The position numbers were made by a program, and so were the translations under genes. A stretch of 64,000 nt of DNA from assembly GCA_943737045.1 (NCBI GenBank), contig CALSFV010000062.1, positions 1 through 64,000 of the forward strand, given 5' to 3'. The DNA is from Parapristionchus giblindavisi. Lineage: Eukaryota; Nematoda; Chromadorea; Rhabditida; Diplogasteridae. The notes beneath the pieces were generated by a model. That model searched no databases. It was not told where the DNA came from and saw nothing but the letters and a program-made list of their open reading frames with translations. Positions 47,779 to 60,856 of the stretch are shown piece after piece. Numbering within the stretch: position 1 is the first letter of the stretch; the number at the start of each line of letters is the position of its first letter.

Positions 47779-48557
47779 CTTGCCCCTTGCTTCTGAGTGA
47801 TTCCCTGGTCGAATCTGGGCTAGCCCCTTGCTTCTGAGTGATTCCCTTGTCGAATCTGGGCTAGCCCCTTGCTTCTGAGTGATACTCTGGTCGAATCTGG
47901 GCTAGCCCCATGCTTCTGAGTGATTCACTGGTCGAATCTGGGCTAGCCCCTTGCTTCTGAGTGATTCCCTGGTCGAATCTGGGATAGCCCCTTGCTTCTG
48001 CGTGATTCCCTGGTCGAATCTGGGCTAGCCCTTTGCTTCTGAGTGATACTCTGGTCGAATCTGGGCTAGCCCCTTGCTTCTGAGTGATTCCCTGGTCGAA
48101 TCCGGGCTAGCCCCTTGCTTCTGAGTGATTCCCTGGTCGAATCTGGGCTAGCCCCTTGCTTCTGAGTGATACCCTGGTCGCATCTGGGCTAGCGCCTTAC
48201 TTCTGAGTGATTCCCTGGTCGAATCTGGGCTAGCCCCTTGCTTCTCAGTGATTCCCTGGTCGAATCTGGGCTAGCCCCTTGCTTCTGAGTGATACTCTGG
48301 TCGAATCTGGGCTAGCCCCTTGCTTCTCAGTGATTCCCTGGTCGAATCTGGGCTAGCCCCTTGCTTCTGAGTGATACTCTGGTCGAATCTGGGCTAGCCC
48401 CTTGCTTCTGAGTGATTCCCTGGTCGAATCTGGGCTAGCCCCTTGCTTCTGAGTGATACTCTGGTCGAATCTGGGCTAGCCCCATGCTTCTGAGTGATTC
48501 CCTGGTCGAATCTGGGCTAGCCCCTTGCTTCTGAGTGATTCCCTGGTCGAATCTGGG
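47779..48557 (+). repeat. 779-bp tandem duplication, unit 2 (19 monomers)
   Basis: Second copy, ending directly at spacer 6. The same variant series occurs once, not twice, before spacers 2 and 4, so this duplication is private to the 44853-48558 unit. Confidence 0.8.
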
Positions 48558-48558
48558 C

Positions 48559-48682
48559 ACTTTCCTGGTTTTTGGCCCGGGGAGAATTTGCATTAAACTC
48601 GCTATCATTCACCACTCGCCATTTCTTAATTAGTTTCTATTTCTCCATTGAGCGGTCTAAATGCGATGCAAAATGTGTTCCG
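48559..48682 (+). repeat. 124-bp spacer, copy 6
   Basis: ACTTT type, the last with this start. 3,706 bp after copy 5 (88 monomers plus 98 bp). Confidence 0.95.
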
Positions 48683-51033
48683 TGGTCGAATCTGGGCTAG
48701 CCCCTTGCTTCTGAGTGATACCCTGGTCGAATCTGGTCTAGCCCCTTGCTTCTGCGTGATTCCCTGGTCGAATCTGGGCTAGCCCCTTGCTTCTGAGTGA
48801 TTCCCTGGTCGAATCTGGGCTAGCCCCTTGCTTCTGAGTGATTCCCTGGTCGAATCTGGGCTAGCCCCTTGCTTCTGAGTGATTCCCTGGTCGAATCTTG
48901 GCTAGCCCCTTGCTTCTGAGTGATTCCCTGGTCGAATCTGGGCTAGCCCCTTGCTTCTCAGTGATTCCCTGGTCGAATCTGGGGTAGCCCCTTGCTTCTG
49001 AGTGATACTCTGGTCGAATCTGGGCTAGCCCCTTGCTTCTGAGTGATTCACTGGTCGAATCTGGGCTAGCCCCTTGCTTCTGAGTGATTCCCTGGTCGAA
49101 TCTAGGCTAGCCCCTTGCTTCTGCGTGATTCCCTGGTCGAATCTGGGCTAGCCCTTTGCTTCTGAGTGATACTCTGGTCGAATCTGGGCTAGCCCCTTGC
49201 TTCTGAGTGATTCCCTGGTCGAATCTGGGCTAGCCCCTTACTTCTGAGTGATTCCCTGGTCGAATCTGGGCTAGCCCCTTGCTTCTGAGTGATTCCCTTG
49301 TCGAATCTGGGCTAGCCCCTTGCTTCTGAGTGATACTCTGGTCGAATCTGGGCTAGCCCCTTGCTTCTGAGTGATTCCCTGGTCGAATCTGGGATAGCCC
49401 CTTGCTTCTGCGTGATTCCCTGGTCGAATCTGGGCTAACCCTTTGCTTCTGAGTGATACTCTGGTCGAATCTGGGCTAGCCCCTTGCTTCTGAGTGATTC
49501 CCTGGTCGAATCTGGGCTAGCCCCTTGCTTCTGAGTGATTCCCTGGTCGAATCTGGGCTAGCCCCTTGCTTCTCAGTGATTCCCTGGTCGAATCTGGGCT
49601 AGCCCCTTGCTTCATAGTGATTCCCTGGTCGAATCTGGGCAAGCCCCTTGCTTCTGAGTGATACCCTGGTCGCATCTGGGCTAGCGCCTTACTTCTGAGT
49701 GATTCCCTGGTCGAATCTGGGCTAGCCCCTTGCTTCTCAGTGATTCCCTGGACGAATCTGGGCTAGCCCCTTGCTTCTGAGTGATACTCTGGTCGAATCT
49801 GGGCTAGCCCCTTGCTTCTGAGTGATTCCCTGGTCGAATCTGGGCTAGCCCCTTGCTTTTGAGTGATTCCCTGGTCGAATCTGGGCTAGCCCCTTGCTTC
49901 TGAGTGATTCCCTGGTCGAATCTGGGCTAGCCCCTTGCATCTGAGTGATTCCCTGGTCGAATCTGGACTAGCCCCTTGCTTCTGAGTGATTCCCTGGTCG
50001 AATCTGGGCTAGCCCCTTGCTTCTGAGTGATTACCTGGTCGAATCTGGGCTAGCCCCTTGCTTCTGAGTGATTCCCTGGTCGAATCTGGGCTAGCCCCTT
50101 GCTTCTCAGTGATTCCCTGGTCGAATCTGGGGTAGCCCCTTGCTTCTGAGTGATACTCTGGTCGAATCTGGGCTAGCCCCTTGCTTCTGAGTGATTCACT
50201 GGTCGAATCTGGGCTAGCCCCTTGCTTCTGAGTGATTCCCTGGTCGAATCTGGGCTAGCCCTTGCTTCTGCGTGATTCCCTGGTCGAATCTGGGCTAGCC
50301 CTTTGCTTCTGAGTGATACTCTGGTCGAATCTGGGATAGCCCCTTGCTTCTGAGTGATTCCCTGGTCGAATCTGGGCTAGCCCCTTACTTCTGAGTGATT
50401 CCCTGGTCGAATCTGGGCTAGCCCCTTGCTTCATAGTGATTCCCTGGTCGAATCTGGGCTTGCCCCTTGCTTCTGAGTGATTCCCTGGTCGAATCTGGGC
50501 TAGCCCCTTGCTTCTGAGTGATTCCCTTGTCGAATCTGGGCTAGCCCCTTGCTTCTGAGTGATACTCTGGTCGAATCTGGGCTAGCCCCATGCTTCTGAG
50601 TGATTCACTGGTCGAATCTGGGCTAGCCCCTTGCTTCTGAGTGATTCCCTGGTCGAATCTGGGATAGCCCCTTGCTTCTGCGTGATTCCCTGGTCGAATC
50701 TGGGCTAGCCCTTTGCTTCTGAGTGATACTCTGGTCGAATCTGGGCTAGCCCCTTGCTTCTGAGTGATTCCCTTGTCGAATCTGGGCTAGCCCCTTGCTT
50801 CTGAGTGATTCCCTGGTCGAATCTGGGCTAGCCCCTTGCTTCTCAGTGATTCCCTGGTCGAATCTGGGCTAGCCCCTTGCTTCTGAGTGATACCCTGGTC
50901 GAATCAGGGCTAGCCCCTTGCTTCTGAGTGATACTCTGGTCGAATCTGGGCTAGCCCCTTGCTTCTGAGTGATTCCCTGGTCGAATCTGGGCTAGCCCCT
51001 TGCTTCTGAGTGATTCCCTGGTCGAATCTGGGC
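48559..51033 (+). repeat. 2,475-bp higher-order unit (spacer 6)
   Basis: Follows the order of 44853 onward for its first part, then diverges. Contains the second 40-bp monomer: TAGCCCTTGC near 50257-50266 lacks one C of TAGCCCCTTGC. The 1-bp loss breaks the minus-strand 73-codon frame found in sister units. Confidence 0.82.
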
Positions 51034-51157
51034 ACGTTCCTGGTTTTTGGCCCGGGGAGAATTTGCATTAAACTCGCTATCATTCACCACTCGCCATTTC
51101 TTAATTAGTTTCTATTTCTCCATTGAGCGGTCTAAATGCGATGCAAAATGTGTTCCG
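51034..51157 (+). repeat. 124-bp spacer, copy 7
   Basis: First copy with the ACGTT start, shared by all copies to its right. 2,475 bp after copy 6: 58 monomers plus 98 bp, less 1 bp explained by the 40-bp monomer near 50261. Confidence 0.95.
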
Positions 51158-54100
51158 TGGTCGAATCTGGGCTAGCCCCTTGCTTCTGAGTGATACCCTG
51201 GTCGAATCTGGTCTAGCCCCTTGCTTCTGCGTGATTCCCTGGTCGAATCTGGGCTAGCCCCTTGCTTCTGAGTGATTCCCTGGTCGAATCTGGGCTAGCC
51301 CCTTGCTTCTGCGTGATTCCCTGGTCGAATCTGGGCTAGCCCTTTGCTTCTGAGTGATACTCTGGTCGAATCTGGGCTAGCCCCTTGCTTCTGCGTGATT
51401 CCCTGGTCGAATCTGGGCTAGCCCCTTACTTCTGAGTGATTCCCTGGTCGAATCTGGGCTAGCCCCTTGCTTCTGAGTGATTCCCTTGTCGAATCTGGGC
51501 TAGCCCCTTGCTTCTGAGTGATACTCTGGTCGAATCTGGGCTAGCCCCTTGCTTCTGAGTGATTCCCTGGTCGAATCTGGGATAGCCCCTTGCTTCTGCG
51601 TGATTCCCTGGTCGAATCTGGGCTAGCCCTTTGCTTCTGAGTGATACTCTGGTCGAATCTGGGCTAGCCCCTTGCTTCTGAGTGATTCCCTGGTCGAATC
51701 TGGGCTAGCCCCTTGCTTCTGAGTGATTCCCTGGTCGAATCTGGGCTAGCCCCTTGCTTCTCAGTGATTCCCTGGTCGAATCTGGGCTAGCCCCTTGCTT
51801 CATAGTGATTCCCTGGTCGAATCTGGGCAAGCCCCTTGCTTCTGAGTGATACCCTGGTCGCATCTGGGCTAGCGCCTTACTTCTGAGTGATTCCCTGGTC
51901 GAATCTGGGCTAGCCCCTTGCCTCTCAGTGATTCCCTGGACGAATCTGGGCTAGCCCCTTGCTTCTGAGTGATACTCTGGTCGAATCTGGGCTAGCCCCT
52001 TGCTTCTGAGTGATTCCCTGGTCGAATCTGGGCTAGCCCCTTGCTTTTGAGTGATTCCCTGGTCGAATCTGGGCTAGCCCCTTGCTTCTGAGTGATTCCC
52101 TGGTCGAATCTGGGCTAGCCCCTTGCATCTGAGTGATTCCCTGGTCGAATCTGGACTAGCCCCTTGCTTCTGAGTGATTCCCTGGTCGAATCTGGGCTAG
52201 CCCCTTGCTTCTGAGTGATTACCTGGTCGAATCTGGGCTAGCCCCTTGCTTCTGAGTGATACTCTGGTCGAATCTGGGCTAGCCCCTTGCTTCTGAGTGA
52301 TTCACTGGTCGAATCTGGGCTAGCCCCTTGCTTCTGAGTGATTCCCTGGTCGAATCTGGGCTAGCCCCTTGCTTCTGTGTGATTCCCTGGTCGAATCTGG
52401 GCTAGCCCTTTGCTTCTGAGTGATACTCTGGTCGAATCTGGGCTAGCCCCTTGCTTCTGAGTGATTCCCTGGTCGAATCTGGGCTAGCCCCTTACTTCTG
52501 AGTGATTCCCTGGTCGAATCTGGGCTAGCCCCTTGCTTCTGAGTGATTCCCTTGTCGAATCTGGGCTAGCCCCTTGCTTCTGAGTGATACTCTGGTCGAA
52601 TCTGGGCTAGCCCCTTGCTTCTGAGTGATTCCCTGGTCGAATCTGGGATAGCCCCTTGCTTCTGCGTGATTCCCTGGTCGAATCTGGGCTAGCCCTTTGC
52701 TTCTGAGTGATACTCTGGTCGAATCTGGGCTAGCCCCTTGCTTCTGAGTGATTCCCTGGTCGAATCTGGGCTAGCCCCTTGCTTCTGAGTGATTCCCTGG
52801 TCGAATCTGGGATAGCCCCTTGCTTCTCAGTGATTCCCTGGTCGAATCTGGGCTAGCCCCTTGCTTCATAGTGATTCCCTGGTCGAATCTGGGCAAGCCC
52901 CTTGCTTCTGAGTGATACCCTGGTCGCATCTGGGCTAGCGCCTTACTTCTGAGTGATTCCCTGGTCGAATCTGGGCTAGCCCCTTGCTTCTCAGTGATTC
53001 CCTGGACGAATCTGGGCTAGCCCCTTGCTTCTGAGTGATACTCTGGTCGAATCTGGGCTAGCCCCTTGCTTCTGAGTGATTCCCTGGTCGAATCTGGGCT
53101 AGCCCCTTGCTTTTGAGTGATTCCCTGGTCGAATCTGGGCTAGCCCCTTGCTTCTGAGTGATTCCCTGGTCGAATCTGGGCTAGCCCCTTGCATCTGAGT
53201 GATTCCCTGGTCGAATCTGGACTAGCCCCTTGCTTCTGAGTGATTCCCTGGTCGAATCTGGGCTAGCCCCTTGCTTCTGAGTGATTACCTGGTCGAATCT
53301 GGGCTAGCCTCTTGCTTCTGAGTGATTCCCTGGTCGAATCTGGGCTAGCCCCTTGCTTCTCAGTGATTCCCTGGTCGAATCTGGGGTAGCCCCTTGCTTC
53401 TGAGTGATACTCTGGTCGAATCTGGGCTAGCCCCTTGCTTCTGAGTGATTCACTGGTCGAATCTGGGCTAGCCCCTTGCTTCTGAGTGATTCCCTGGTCG
53501 AATCTGGGCTAGCCCCTTGCTTCTGCGTGATTCCCTGGTCGAATCTGGGCTAGCCCTTTGCTTCTGAGTGATACTCTGGTCGAATCTGGGATAGCCCCTT
53601 GCTTCTGAGTGATTCCCTGGTCGAATCTGGGCTAGCCCCTTACTTCTGAGTGATTCCCTGGTCGAATCTGGGCTAGCCCCTTGCTTCATAGTGATTCCCT
53701 GGTCGAATCTGGGCTTGCCCCTTGCTTCTGAGTGATTCCCTGGTCGAATCTGGGCTAGCCCCTTGCTTCTGAGTGATTCCCTTGTCGAATCTGGGCTAGC
53801 CCCTTGCTTCTGAGTGATTACCTGGTCGAATCTGGGCTAGCCCCTTGCTTCTGAGTGATTCCCTGGTCGAATCTGGGCTAGCCCCTTGCTTCTCAGTGAT
53901 TCCCTGGTCGAATCTGGGGTAGCCCCTTGCTTCTGAGTGATACTCTGGTCGAATCTGGGCTAGCCCCTTGCTTCTGAGTGATTCACTGGTCGAATCTGGG
54001 CTAGCCCCTTGCTTCTGAGTGATTCCCTGGTCGAATCTGGGCTAGCCCCTTGCTTCTGCGTGATTCCCTGGTCGAATCTGGGCTAGCCCTTTGCTTCTGA

Positions 54101-55928
54101 GTGATACTCTGGTCGAATCTGGGCTAGCCCCTTGCTTCTGAGTGATTCCCTGGTCGAATCTGGGCTAGCCCCTTACTTCTGAGTGATTCCCTGGTCGAAT
54201 CTGGGCTAGCCCCTTGCTTCTGAGTGATTCCCTTGTCGAATCTGGGCTAGCCCCTTGCTTCTGAGTGATACTCTGGTCGAATCTGGGCTAGCCCCTTGCT
54301 TCTGAGTGATTCCCTGGTCGAATCTGGGATAGCCCCTTGCTTCTGCGTGATTCCCTGGTCGAATCTGGGCTAGCCCTTTGCTTCTGAGTGATACTCTGGT
54401 CGAATCTGGGCTAGCCCCTTGCTTCTGAGTGATTCCCTGGTCGAATCTGGGCTAGCCCCTTGCTTCTGAGTGATTCCCTGGTCGAATCTGGGCTAGCCCC
54501 TTGCTTCTCAGTGATTCCCTGGTCGAATCTGGGCTAGCCCCTTGCTTCATAGTGATTCCCTGGTCGAATCTGGGCAAGCCCCTTGCTTCTGAGTGATACC
54601 CTGGTCGCATCTGGGCTAGCGCCTTACTTCTGAGTGATTCCCTGGTCGAATCTGGGCTAGCCCCTTGCTTCTCAGTGATTCCCTGGACGAATCTGGGCTA
54701 GCCCCTTGCTTCTGAGTGATACTCTGGTCGAATCTGGGCTAGCCCCTTGCTTCTGAGTGATTCCCTGGTCGAATCTGGGCTAGCCCCTTGCTTTTGAGTG
54801 ATTCCCTGGTCGAATCTGGGCTAGCCCCTTGCATCTGAGTGATTCCCTGGTCGAATCTGGACTAGCCCCTTGCTTCTGAGTGATTCCCTGGTCGAATCTG
54901 GGCTAGCCCCTTGCTTCTGACTGATTACCTGGTCGAATCTGGGCTAGCCCCTTGCTTCTGAGTGATTCCCTGGTCGAATCTGGGCTAGCCCCTTGCTTCT
55001 CAGTGATTCCCTGGTCGAATCTGGGGTAGCCCCTTGCTTCTGAGTGATACTCTGGTCGAATCTGGGCTAGCCCCTTGCTTCTGAGTGATTCACTGGTCGA
55101 ATCTGGGCTAGCCCCTTGCTTCTGAGTGATTCCCTGGTCGAATCTGGGCTAGCCCCTTGCTTCTGCGTGATTCCCTGGTCGAATCTGGGCTAGCCCTTTG
55201 CTTCTGAGTGATACTCTGGTCGAATCTGGGATAGCCCCTTGCTTCTGAGTGATTCCCTGGTCGAATCTGGGCTAGCCCCTTACTTCTGAGTGATTCCCTG
55301 GTCGAATCTGGGCTAGCCCCTTGCTTCATAGTGATTCCCTGGTCGAATCTGGGCTTGCCCCTTGCTTCTGAGTGATTCCCTGGTCGAATCTGGGCTAGCC
55401 CCTTGCTTCTGAGTGATTCCCTTGTCGAATCTGGGCTAGCCCCTTGCTTCTGAGTGATACTCTGGTCGAATCTGGGCTAGCCCCATGCTTCTGAGTGATT
55501 CACTGGTCGAATCTGGGCTAGCCCCTTGCTTCTGAGTGATTCCCTGGTCGAATCTGGGATAGCCCCTTGCTTCTGCGTGATTCCCTGGTCGAATCTGGGC
55601 TAGCCCTTTGCTTCTGAGTGATACTCTGGTCGAATCTGGGCTAGCCCCTTGCTTCTGAGTGATTCCCTTGTCGAATCTGGGCTAGCCCCTTGCTTCTGAG
55701 TGATTCCCTGGTCGAATCTGGGCTAGCCCCTTGCTTCTCAGTGATTCCCTGGTCGAATCTGGGCTAGCCCCTTGCTTCTGAGTGATACCCTGGTCGAATC
55801 AGGGCTAGCCCCTTGCTTCTGAGTGATACTCTGGTCGAATCTGGGCTAGCCCCTTGCTTCTGAGTGATTCCCTGGTCGAATCTGGGCTAGCCCCTTGCTT
55901 CTGAGTGATTCCCTGGTCGAATCTGGGC
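51034..55928 (+). repeat. 4,895-bp higher-order unit (spacer 7)
   Basis: Longest spacer-to-spacer interval, 117 monomers. It holds internal near-copies: GGGCAAGCC at 51828, 52894 and 54575 (steps of 1,066 and 1,681 bp) and the 73-codon minus-strand frame at 53468 and 55108. A spacer may once have lain inside and been lost by exchange; this is inference. Near its end GAATCAGGG first appears next to ACGTT-type spacers. Confidence 0.78.
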
Positions 55929-56052
55929 ACGTTCCTGGTTTTTGGCCCGGGGAGAATTTGCATTAAACTCGCTATCATTCACCACTCGCCATTTCTTAAT
56001 TGGTTTCTATTTCTCCATTGAGCGGTCTAAATGCGATGCAAAATGTGTTCCG
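55929..56052 (+). repeat. 124-bp spacer, copy 8
   Basis: ACGTT start with a private TTAATTGGTTT change shared only with copies 9 and 10. 4,895 bp after copy 7 (117 monomers plus 98 bp). Confidence 0.95.
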
Positions 56053-57748
56053 TGGTCGAATCTGGGCTAGCCCCTTGCTTCTGAGTGATACCCTGGTCGA
56101 ATCTGGTCTAGCCCCTTGCTTCTGCGTGATTCCCTGGTCGAATCTGGGCTAGCCCCTTGCTTCTGAGTGATTCCCTGGTCGAATCTGGGCTAGCCCCTTG
56201 CTTCTGAGTGATTCCCTGGTCGAATCTGGGCTAGCCCCTTGCTTCTGAGTGATTCGCTGGTCGAATCTGGGCTAGTCCTTTGCTTCTGAGTGATTCCCTG
56301 GTCTAATCTGGGCTAGCCCCTTGCTTCTGAGTGATACTCTTGTCGAATCTGGGCTAGCCCCATGCTTCTGAGTGATTCACTGGTCGAATCTGGGCTAGCC
56401 CCTTGCTTCTGAGTGATTCCCTGGTCGAATCTGGGATAGCCCCTTGCTTCTGCGTGATTCCCTGGTCGAATCTGGGCTAGCCCTTTGCTTCTGAGTGATA
56501 CTCTGGTCGAATCTGGGCTAGCCCCTTGCTTCTGAGTGATTCCCTTGTCGAATCTGGGCTAGCCCCTTGCTTCTGAGTGATTCCCTGGTCGAATCTGGGC
56601 TAGCCCCTTGCTTCTCAGTGATTCCCTGGTCGAATCTGGGCTAGCCCCTTGCATCTGAGTGATTCCCTGGTCGAATCTGGACTAGCCCCTTGCTTCTGAG
56701 TGATTCCCTGGTCGAATCTGGGCTAGCCCCTTGCTTCTGACTGATTACCTGGTCGAATCTGGGCTAGCCCCTTGCTTCTGAGTGATTCCCTGGTCGAATC
56801 TGGGCTAGCCCCTTGCTTCTCAGTGATTCCCTGGTCGAATCTGGGGTAGCCCCTTGCTTCTGAGTGATACTCTGGTCGAATCTGGGCTAGCCCCTTGCTT
56901 CTGAGTGATTCACTGGTCGAATCTGGGCTAGCCCCTTGCTTCTGAGTGATTCCCTGGTCGAATCTGGGCTAGCCCCTTGCTTCTGCGTGATTCCCTGGTC
57001 GAATCTGGGCTAGCCCTTTGCTTCTGAGTGATACTCTGGTCGAATCTGGGATAGCCCCTTGCTTCTGAGTGATTCCCTGGTCGAATCTGGGCTAGCCCCT
57101 TACTTCTGAGTGATTCCCTGGTCGAATCTGGGCTAGCCCCTTGCTTCATAGTGATTCCCTGGTCGAATCTGGGCTTGCCCCTTGCTTCTGAGTGATTCCC
57201 TGGTCGAATCTGGGCTAGCCCCTTGCTTCTGAGTGATTCCCTTGTCGAATCTGGGCTAGCCCCTTGCTTCTGAGTGATACTCTGGTCGAATCTGGGCTAG
57301 CCCCATGCTTCTGAGTGATTCACTGGTCGAATCTGGGCTAGCCCCTTGCTTCTGAGTGATTCCCTGGTCGAATCTGGGATAGCCCCTTGCTTCTGCGTGA
57401 TTCCCTGGTCGAATCTGGGCTAGCCCTTTGCTTCTGAGTGATACTCTGGTCGAATCTGGGCTAGCCCCTTGCTTCTGAGTGATTCCCTTGTCGAATCTGG
57501 GCTAGCCCCTTGCTTCTGAGTGATTCCCTGGTCGAATCTGGGCTAGCCCCTTGCTTCTCAGTGATTCCCTGGTCGAATCTGGGCTAGCCCCTTGCTTCTG
57601 AGTGATACCCTGGTCGAATCAGGGCTAGCCCCTTGCTTCTGAGTGATACTCTGGTCGAATCTGGGCTAGCCCCTTGCTTCTGAGTGATTCCCTGGTCGAA
57701 TCTGGGCTAGCCCCTTGCTTCTGAGTGATTCCCTGGTCGAATCTGGGC
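55929..57748 (+). repeat. 1,820-bp higher-order unit (spacer 8)
   Basis: Introduces the subfamily GATTCGCTGG, CTAGTCCTTTGC and GGTCTAATC about 320 bp after the spacer. This trio follows all later spacers. The 1,820-bp period also links the minus-strand frames at 55108 and 56928, so the duplicated segment reaches left of spacer 8. Confidence 0.82.
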
Positions 57749-57872
57749 ACGTTCCTGGTTTTTGGCCCGGGGAGAATTTGCATTAAACTCGCTATCATTC
57801 ACCACTCGCCATTTCTTAATTGGTTTCTATTTCTCCATTGAGCGGTCTAAATGCGATGCAAAATGTGTTCCG
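57749..57872 (+). repeat. 124-bp spacer, copy 9
   Basis: ACGTT start and TTAATTGGTTT. 1,820 bp after copy 8 (42 monomers plus 98 bp). Confidence 0.95.
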
Positions 57873-59855
57873 TGGTCGAATCTGGGCTAGCCCCTTGCTT
57901 CTGAGTGATACCCTGGTCGAATCTGGTCTAGCCCCTTGCTTCTGCGTGATTCCCTGGTCGAATCTGGGCTAGCCCCTTGCTTCTGAGTGATTCCCTGGTC
58001 GAATCTGGGCTAGCCCCTTGCTTCTGAGTGATTCCCTGGTCGAATCTGGGCTAGCCCCTTGCTTCTGAGTGATTCGCTGGTCGAATCTGGGCTAGTCCTT
58101 TGCTTCTGAGTGATTCCCTGGTCTAATCTGGGCTAGCCCCTTGCTTCTGAGTGATACTCTTGTCGAATCTGGGCTAGCCCCATGCTTCTGAGTGATTCAC
58201 TGGTCGAATCTGGGCTAGCCCCTTGCTTCTGAGTGATTCCCTGGTCGAATCTGGGATAGCCCCTTGCTTCTGCGTGATTCCCTGGTCGAATCTGGGCTAG
58301 CCCTTTGCTTCTGAGTGATACTCTGGTCGAATCTGGGCTAGCCCCTTGCTTCTGAGTGATTCCCTTGTCGAATCTGGGCTAGCCCCTTGCTTCTGAGTGA
58401 TTCCCTGGTCGAATCTGGGCTAGCCCCTTGCTTCTCAGTGATTCCCTGGTCGAATCTGGGCTAGCCCCTTGCTTCATAGTGATTCCCTGGTCGAATCTGG
58501 GCAAGCCCCTTGCTTCTGAGTGATACCCTGGTCGCATCTGGGCTAGCGCCTTACTTCTGAGTGATTCCCTGGTCGAATCTGGGCTAGCCCCTTGCTTCTC
58601 AGTGATTCCCTGGACGAATCTGGGCTAGCCCCTTGCTTCTGAGTGATACTCTGGTCGAATCTGGGCTAGCCCCTTGCTTCTGAGTGATTCCCTGGTCGAA
58701 TCTGGGCTAGCCCCTTGCTTTTGAGTGATTCCCTGGTCGAATCTGGGCTAGCCCCTTGCATCTGAGTGATTCCCTGGTCGAATCTGGACTAGCCCCTTGC
58801 TTCTGAGTGATTCCCTGGTCGAATCTGGGCTAGCCCCTTGCTTCTGACTGATTACCTGGTCGAATCTGGGCTAGCCCCTTGCTTCTGAGTGATTCCCTGG
58901 TCGAATCTGGGCTAGCCCCTTGCTTCTCAGTGATTCCCTGGTCGAATCTGGGGTAGCCCCTTGCTTCTGAGTGATACTCTGGTCGAATCTGGGCTAGCCC
59001 CTTGCTTCTGAGTGATTCACTGGTCGAATCTGGGCTAGCCCCTTGCTTCTGAGTGATTCCCTGGTCGAATCTGGGCTAGCCCCTTGCTTCTGCGTGATTC
59101 CCTGGTCGAATCTGGGCTAGCCCTTTGCTTCTGAGTGATACTCTGGTCGAATCTGGGATAGCCCCTTGCTTCTGAGTGATTAACTGGTCGAATCTGGGCT
59201 AGCCCCTTACTTCTGAGTGATTCCCTGGTCGAATCTGGGCTAGCCCCTTGCTTCATAGTGATTCCCTGGTCGAATCTGGGCTTGCCCCTTGCTTCTGAGT
59301 GATTCCCTGGTCGAATCTGGGCTAGCCCCTTGCTTCTGAGTGATTCCCTTGTCGAATCTGGGCTAGCCCCTTGCTTCTGAGTGATACTCTGGTCGAATCT
59401 GGGCTAGCCCCATGCTTCTGAGTGATTCACTGGTCGAATCTGGGCTAGCCCCTTGCTTCTGAGTGATTCCCTGGTCGAATCTGGGATAGCCCCTTGCTTC
59501 TGCGTGATTCCCTGGTCGAATCTGGGCTAGCCCTTTGCTTCTGAGTGATACTCTGGTCGAATCTGGGCTAGCCCCTTGCTTCTGAGTGATTCCCTTGTCG
59601 AATCTGGGCTAGCCCCTTGCTTCTGAGTGATTCCCTGGTCGAATCTGGGCTAGCCCCTTGCTTCTCAGTGATTCCCTGGTCGAATCTGGGCTAGCCCCTT
59701 GCTTCTGAGTGATACCCTGGTCGAATCAGGGCTAGCCCCTTGCTTCTGAGTGATACTCTGGTCGAATCTGGGCTAGCCCCTTGCTTCTGAGTGATTCCCT
59801 GGTCGAATCTGGGCTAGCCCCTTGCTTCTGAGTGATTCCCTGGTCGAATCTGGGC
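57749..59855 (+). repeat. 2,107-bp higher-order unit (spacer 9)
   Basis: Copy of the preceding unit enlarged by 287 bp (seven monomers). GATTAACTGG near 59181 and a valine change in the minus-strand frame at 59035 are private to it. Confidence 0.8.
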
Positions 59856-59979
59856 ACGTTCCTGGTTTTTGGCCCGGGGAGAATTTGCATTAAACTCGCT
59901 ATCATTCACCACTCGCCATTTCTTAATTGGTTTCTATTTCTCCATTGAGCGGTCTAAATGCGATGCAAAATGTGTTCCG
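59856..59979 (+). repeat. 124-bp spacer, copy 10
   Basis: ACGTT start and TTAATTGGTTT. 2,107 bp after copy 9 (49 monomers plus 98 bp). Confidence 0.95.
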
Positions 59980-60732
59980 TGGTCGAATCTGGGCTAGCCC
60001 CTTGCTTCTGAGTGATACCCTGGTCGAATCTGGTCTAGCCCCTTGCTTCTGCGTGATTCCCTGGTCGAATCTGGGCTAGCCCCTTGCTTCTGAGTGATTC
60101 CCTGGTCGAATCTGGGCTAGCCCCTTGCTTCTGAGTGATTCCCTGGTCGAATCTGGGCTAGCCCCTTGCTTCTGAGTGATTCGCTGGTCGAATCTGGGCT
60201 AGTCCTTTGCTTCTGAGTGATTCCCTGGTCTAATCTGGGCTAGCCCCTTGCTTCTGAGTGATACTCTTGTCGAATCTGGGCTAGCCCCATGCTTCTGAGT
60301 GATTCACTGGTCGAATCTGGGCTAGCCCCTTGCTTCTGAGTGATTCCCTGGTCGAATCTGGGATAGCCCCTTGCTTCTGCGTGATTCCCTGGTCGAATCT
60401 GGGCTAGCCCTTTGCTTCTGAGTGATACTCTGGTCGAATCTGGGCTAGCCCCTTGCTTCTGAGTGATTCCCTTGTCGAATCTGGGCTAGCCCCTTGCTTC
60501 TGAGTGATTCCCTGGTCGAATCTGGGCTAGCCCCTTGCTTCTCAGTGATTCCCTGGTCGAATCTGGGCTAGCCCCTTGCTTCTGAGTGATACCCTGGTCG
60601 AATCAGGGCTAGCCCCTTGCTTCTGAGTGATACTCTGGTCGAATCTGGGCTAGCCCCTTGCTTCTGAGTGATTCCCTGGTCGAATCTGGGCTAGCCCCTT
60701 GCTTCTGAGTGATTCCCTGGTCGAATCTGGGC
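59856..60732 (+). repeat. 877-bp higher-order unit (spacer 10)
   Basis: Spacer, post-spacer flank, the GATTCGCTGG trio, and an end segment with CCCTTGTCG, TTCTCAG and GAATCAGGG. The same composition is seen at 62872-63749. Confidence 0.85.
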
Positions 60733-60856
60733 ACGTTCCTGGTTTTTGGCCCGGGGAGAATTTGCATTAAACTCGCTATCATTCACCACTCGCCATTTCT
60801 TAATTAGTTTCTATTTCTCCATTGAGCGGTCTAAATGCGATGCAAAATGTGTTCCG
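60733..60856 (+). repeat. 124-bp spacer, copy 11
   Basis: ACGTT start with the TTAATTAGTTT form. 877 bp after copy 10 (19 monomers plus 98 bp). Confidence 0.95.

Larger units (their letters stand above)
44853..48558 (+). repeat. 3,706-bp higher-order unit (spacer 5)
   Basis: Starts like the GGGGTAG-type sub-unit. A CTAACCC variant at 45730 recurs at about 49436, 3,706 bp on, showing that the next spacer-led unit begins as a copy of this one. It ends with a 779-bp internal tandem duplication. Confidence 0.82.
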
